Assembly (NCBI GenBank): GCA_964587515.1 | Contig: CAZPMO010000210.1 | Span: forward strand, 1-7,882 | Length of the DNA: 7,882 bases | DNA from: CAZPMO01 sp964587515 | GTDB taxonomy: Bacteria > Pseudomonadota > Alphaproteobacteria > MPNO01 | Direction: 5' to 3' | Shown: positions 6,433 to 7,882 of the stretch, in pieces | How the letters are laid out: each line of letters starts with the position of its first letter | Position numbering within the stretch: the first letter of the stretch is position 1 | The notes under the pieces: generated by a model | Told to the model about the DNA's origin: nothing | What the model saw: only the letters and a program-made list of their open reading frames with translations | The model's database searches: none | Position numbers and translations under genes: made by a program

Positions 6433-6461
6433 CATTCTCCCATTCTCAATTTAACTCAATT
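6433..6461. repeat. Short tandem direct repeats in the leader of the decarboxylase-like gene
   Basis: CATTCTC occurs at 6433-6439 and 6441-6447, and CTCAATT at 6445-6451 and 6455-6461. Read on the minus strand, this duplicates the GAGAATG block that contains the ribosome binding site, giving two purine-rich sites and two in-frame ATG codons before or at the start. The repeats are only seven bases long. Confidence 0.5.
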
Positions 6462-6542
6462 GCCGGACCAAATGCGGCCATCCGCCGTCGATCGAATCAT
6501 TGGGAAATTTACCCCGGCGGAAACCCTACGGCTTCTCCGATA

Positions 6543-6557
6543 TTAACCCGCCGTTAG
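6543..6557 (+). promoter_or_regulatory. CtrA-like box TTAA-N7-TTAG
   Basis: TTAA (6543-6546), seven bases, then TTAG (6554-6557) matches seven of eight positions of the TTAA-N7-TTAA site recognised by the alphaproteobacterial cell-cycle regulator CtrA. Its right half overlaps a possible -35 element (TTAGCA, 6554-6559) upstream of the lytic transglycosylase, the arrangement seen at CtrA-activated promoters. A single imperfect site can arise by chance, and the CtrA assignment depends on the organism being alphaproteobacterial. Confidence 0.3.
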
Positions 6558-6616
6558 CAATTTGGGCGCGGACTGTATCCCGGGAGCCGTCAAAAACGAC
6601 GACGGGATGAGGAGCC

Positions 6617-7882
6617 ATGTTGAAAATGCCTGCGCTGTCGGGCCGGTTTGGCCCGTATCGAAAATTCGAAAATCACCCGGCGGGAATGCGCCTGCTCAGA
6701 TCTGCGGCGCTGATCGGCATCGGTGTCATGCTTTCCGGATCCCATCCGGGGCCGCGCGCCCTGCCTCATGTGATTTCGGCCGCTGACGCGGTCAAATATC
6801 GTCAGATCTTCAAAGCCGAACGCGATCAGAAATCCGCGACGGCGAAACGTCTCATCGACGGGTTGGACGACCCGATACTCATGGGACACGTGCTCGCCGA
6901 ACGTCACCTTCGGGCGAAGCGGCCCTCCTACAAGGCGATCCGCCAATGGCTGCGCGAATATCGCGGCCATCCCGACGCCGAGCGTATTTATGCGCTCGCG
7001 ATCCGGCACCGCCCGGATGGCGTCCGGCTGCCGGTCTCACCGAAAGCCAAAAGCGCGGCGCTGGGGGCGGAGACCACGCCTCCTCGGACATATTTTTCCG
7101 ACCGCAAGCGTAGCCGGGCTCAGCAGCTGAAGGTCGCCGACATCAAGCGTGCGCTGCGCATATGGTTGAAACGGGGCTGGATCGGCCGTTTCGAGAAACT
7201 GTTGCAACGGGGTTACGTGGTCCGCCTGCTCGATCGCTTCGAAATGAACAAGGCCAGGTCCATGGTGGCCGCCGCCTGGTTCTACCGGGGGGACGACGAG
7301 AAGGCGCTTCGCATCGCAAGCGCGGCGCTAACACAGGCCGGCAAGGAATTGCCGCTGACACACTGGGTCGCGGGCCTCGCCGCGTGGCGACAGAAACGGC
7401 ATGAGCTGGCCGCGCAGCATTTCAGTACGCTGGCCGCAACGCCGAAAGTATCGCCCTGGATTGCGTCCGGCGCCGCATACTGGGCCGCGCGGACCTATGC
7501 CCGACTGGGCGATTCCGGCCAATCCGGAAAATGGCTGGCCGAGGCGGCGCGACATCGCTACACGCTATACGGCCTTCTCGCCCGTTCGGCGCTCGGCGTT
7601 AAAGCGCATGGATACGCCCACCCCCCGACCCTTACGCGCTCCATGGCCGTTCGCCTGACTGAGTTGCCTCGGGGCAAGCGCGCGCTGGCGTTGATCCAGA
7701 TCGGCGAAAAAATCAGGGCGGAGCAGGAATTGCTGCACATCGAGGACTGGCGGCGCCCCGAAATCGCCGAGGCGTTACAAGCGCTTGCTCACCGGTCCAA
7801 CCTGCCGGCGCTCTCGTTGAAGTTGGCGCGGCGTCTGTCGAGTCGGACCGGTGGATACGCCGCCGGCCTTTTCCCACTGCCG
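6617..7882 (+). CDS. Soluble lytic murein transglycosylase, N-terminal part (cut by window end)
   Basis: The frame is open for 422 codons to the window edge. The visible part resembles the N-terminal helical superhelix of alphaproteobacterial Slt-type lytic transglycosylases, periplasmic enzymes that cleave the glycan strands of peptidoglycan. A hydrophobic segment (about residues 26-40) is a probable signal peptide without a lipobox cysteine. Family-like blocks are Y-R-Q-I-F (61-65), D-D-P-I-L-M-G-H-V-L-A (84-94), H-P-D-A-E-R-I-Y-A-L-A (118-128), A-A-Y-W-A-A-R (286-292) and Y-G-L-L-A-R-S-A-L-G (318-327). The last residues, F-P-L-P (419-422), are those that normally precede the catalytic SLT domain with its Glu-Ser motif, which lies beyond the window. 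Start choice is unsettled: AGGAG (6610-6614) is two bases from ATG 6617, five from TTG 6620 and eleven from ATG 6626, all in frame. Confidence 0.88.
   Translation, partial: MLKMPALSGRFGPYRKFENHPAGMRLLRSAALIGIGVMLSGSHPGPRALPHVISAADAVKYRQIFKAERDQKSATAKRLIDGLDDPILMGHVLAERHLRAKRPSYKAIRQWLREYRGHPDAERIYALAIRHRPDGVRLPVSPKAKSAALGAETTPPRTYFSDRKRSRAQQLKVADIKRALRIWLKRGWIGRFEKLLQRGYVVRLLDRFEMNKARSMVAAAWFYRGDDEKALRIASAALTQAGKELPLTHWVAGLAAWRQKRHELAAQHFSTLAATPKVSPWIASGAAYWAARTYARLGDSGQSGKWLAEAARHRYTLYGLLARSALGVKAHGYAHPPTLTRSMAVRLTELPRGKRALALIQIGEKIRAEQELLHIEDWRRPEIAEALQALAHRSNLPALSLKLARRLSSRTGGYAAGLFPLP

Larger units (their letters stand above)
6429..6616. promoter_or_regulatory. Divergent intergenic region between the decarboxylase-like gene and the lytic transglycosylase
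   Basis: These 188 bases form the longest non-coding stretch and must hold promoters for both genes. Plus-strand candidates TTAGCA (6554-6559) and TATCCC (6576-6581) are spaced by 16 bases but match the sigma-70 consensus only loosely. A CtrA-like box overlaps the first of these. On the minus strand TTAAAT (plus 6449-6454 region) is a possible -10 element without a recognisable -35. The end nearest the decarboxylase-like gene carries short tandem repeats. No RNA gene, riboswitch or terminator is apparent. Confidence 0.35.

Noticed and set aside
5757..6557. Plus-strand open frame of 266 codons antisense to the decarboxylase-like gene
   Set aside because: Arg/His/Asp-rich shadow translation. 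The minus-strand protein has clear family motifs and a good ribosome binding site.
6590..7009. Minus-strand open frame of 139 codons opposite the transglycosylase start
   Set aside because: No motif and no ribosome binding site, and the opposite strand encodes a continuous 422-codon protein with transglycosylase-like blocks.

Overview
The window is a GC-rich bacterial chromosome segment, most likely from an alphaproteobacterium. The base composition, the codon use, a TRAP transporter and a lytic transglycosylase N-terminus of the type I associate with Rhodospirillales-like genomes all suggest this. No taxonomic marker is present, so the placement is an inference. Coding density is about 93%. 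I see no RNA gene, insertion sequence, phage gene, CRISPR array or integron.

Layout, left to right. A plus-strand block (49-3030) holds the two membrane subunits of a TRAP transporter, dctQ-type and dctM-type, whose stop and start codons overlap by one base. A luciferase-like flavin-dependent monooxygenase follows 31 bases later. It meets, tail to tail with a 14-base gap, a minus-strand TauE/SafE-family membrane permease (3045-3812). A 150-base divergent region (3813-3962) with two palindromes separates the permease from a plus-strand amidohydrolase (3963-5423) that carries a Tat-like export signal. That gene converges, with a 15-base gap, on a minus-strand protein related to 4,5-dihydroxyphthalate decarboxylase and NMT1-type binding proteins (5439-6428). 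A 188-base divergent region (6429-6616) precedes a plus-strand soluble lytic transglycosylase cut off by the window end before its catalytic domain. No gene-free stretch exceeds 300 bases.

The first five complete genes plus the decarboxylase-like gene look like a small catabolic or uptake neighbourhood: import of an organic acid, flavin-dependent oxidation, export of an anionic product, hydrolysis in the periplasm, and possibly decarboxylation. The substrate cannot be read from the sequence. The TRAP binding protein, a flavin reductase and a dedicated regulator are all absent from the window. The transglycosylase is a peptidoglycan housekeeping gene and probably marks the edge of this neighbourhood. 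I did not find convincing evidence of an undescribed system. The most checkable leads are the gene combination, the orphan decarboxylase-like protein, the Tat-exported amidohydrolase and a CtrA-like box upstream of the transglycosylase.
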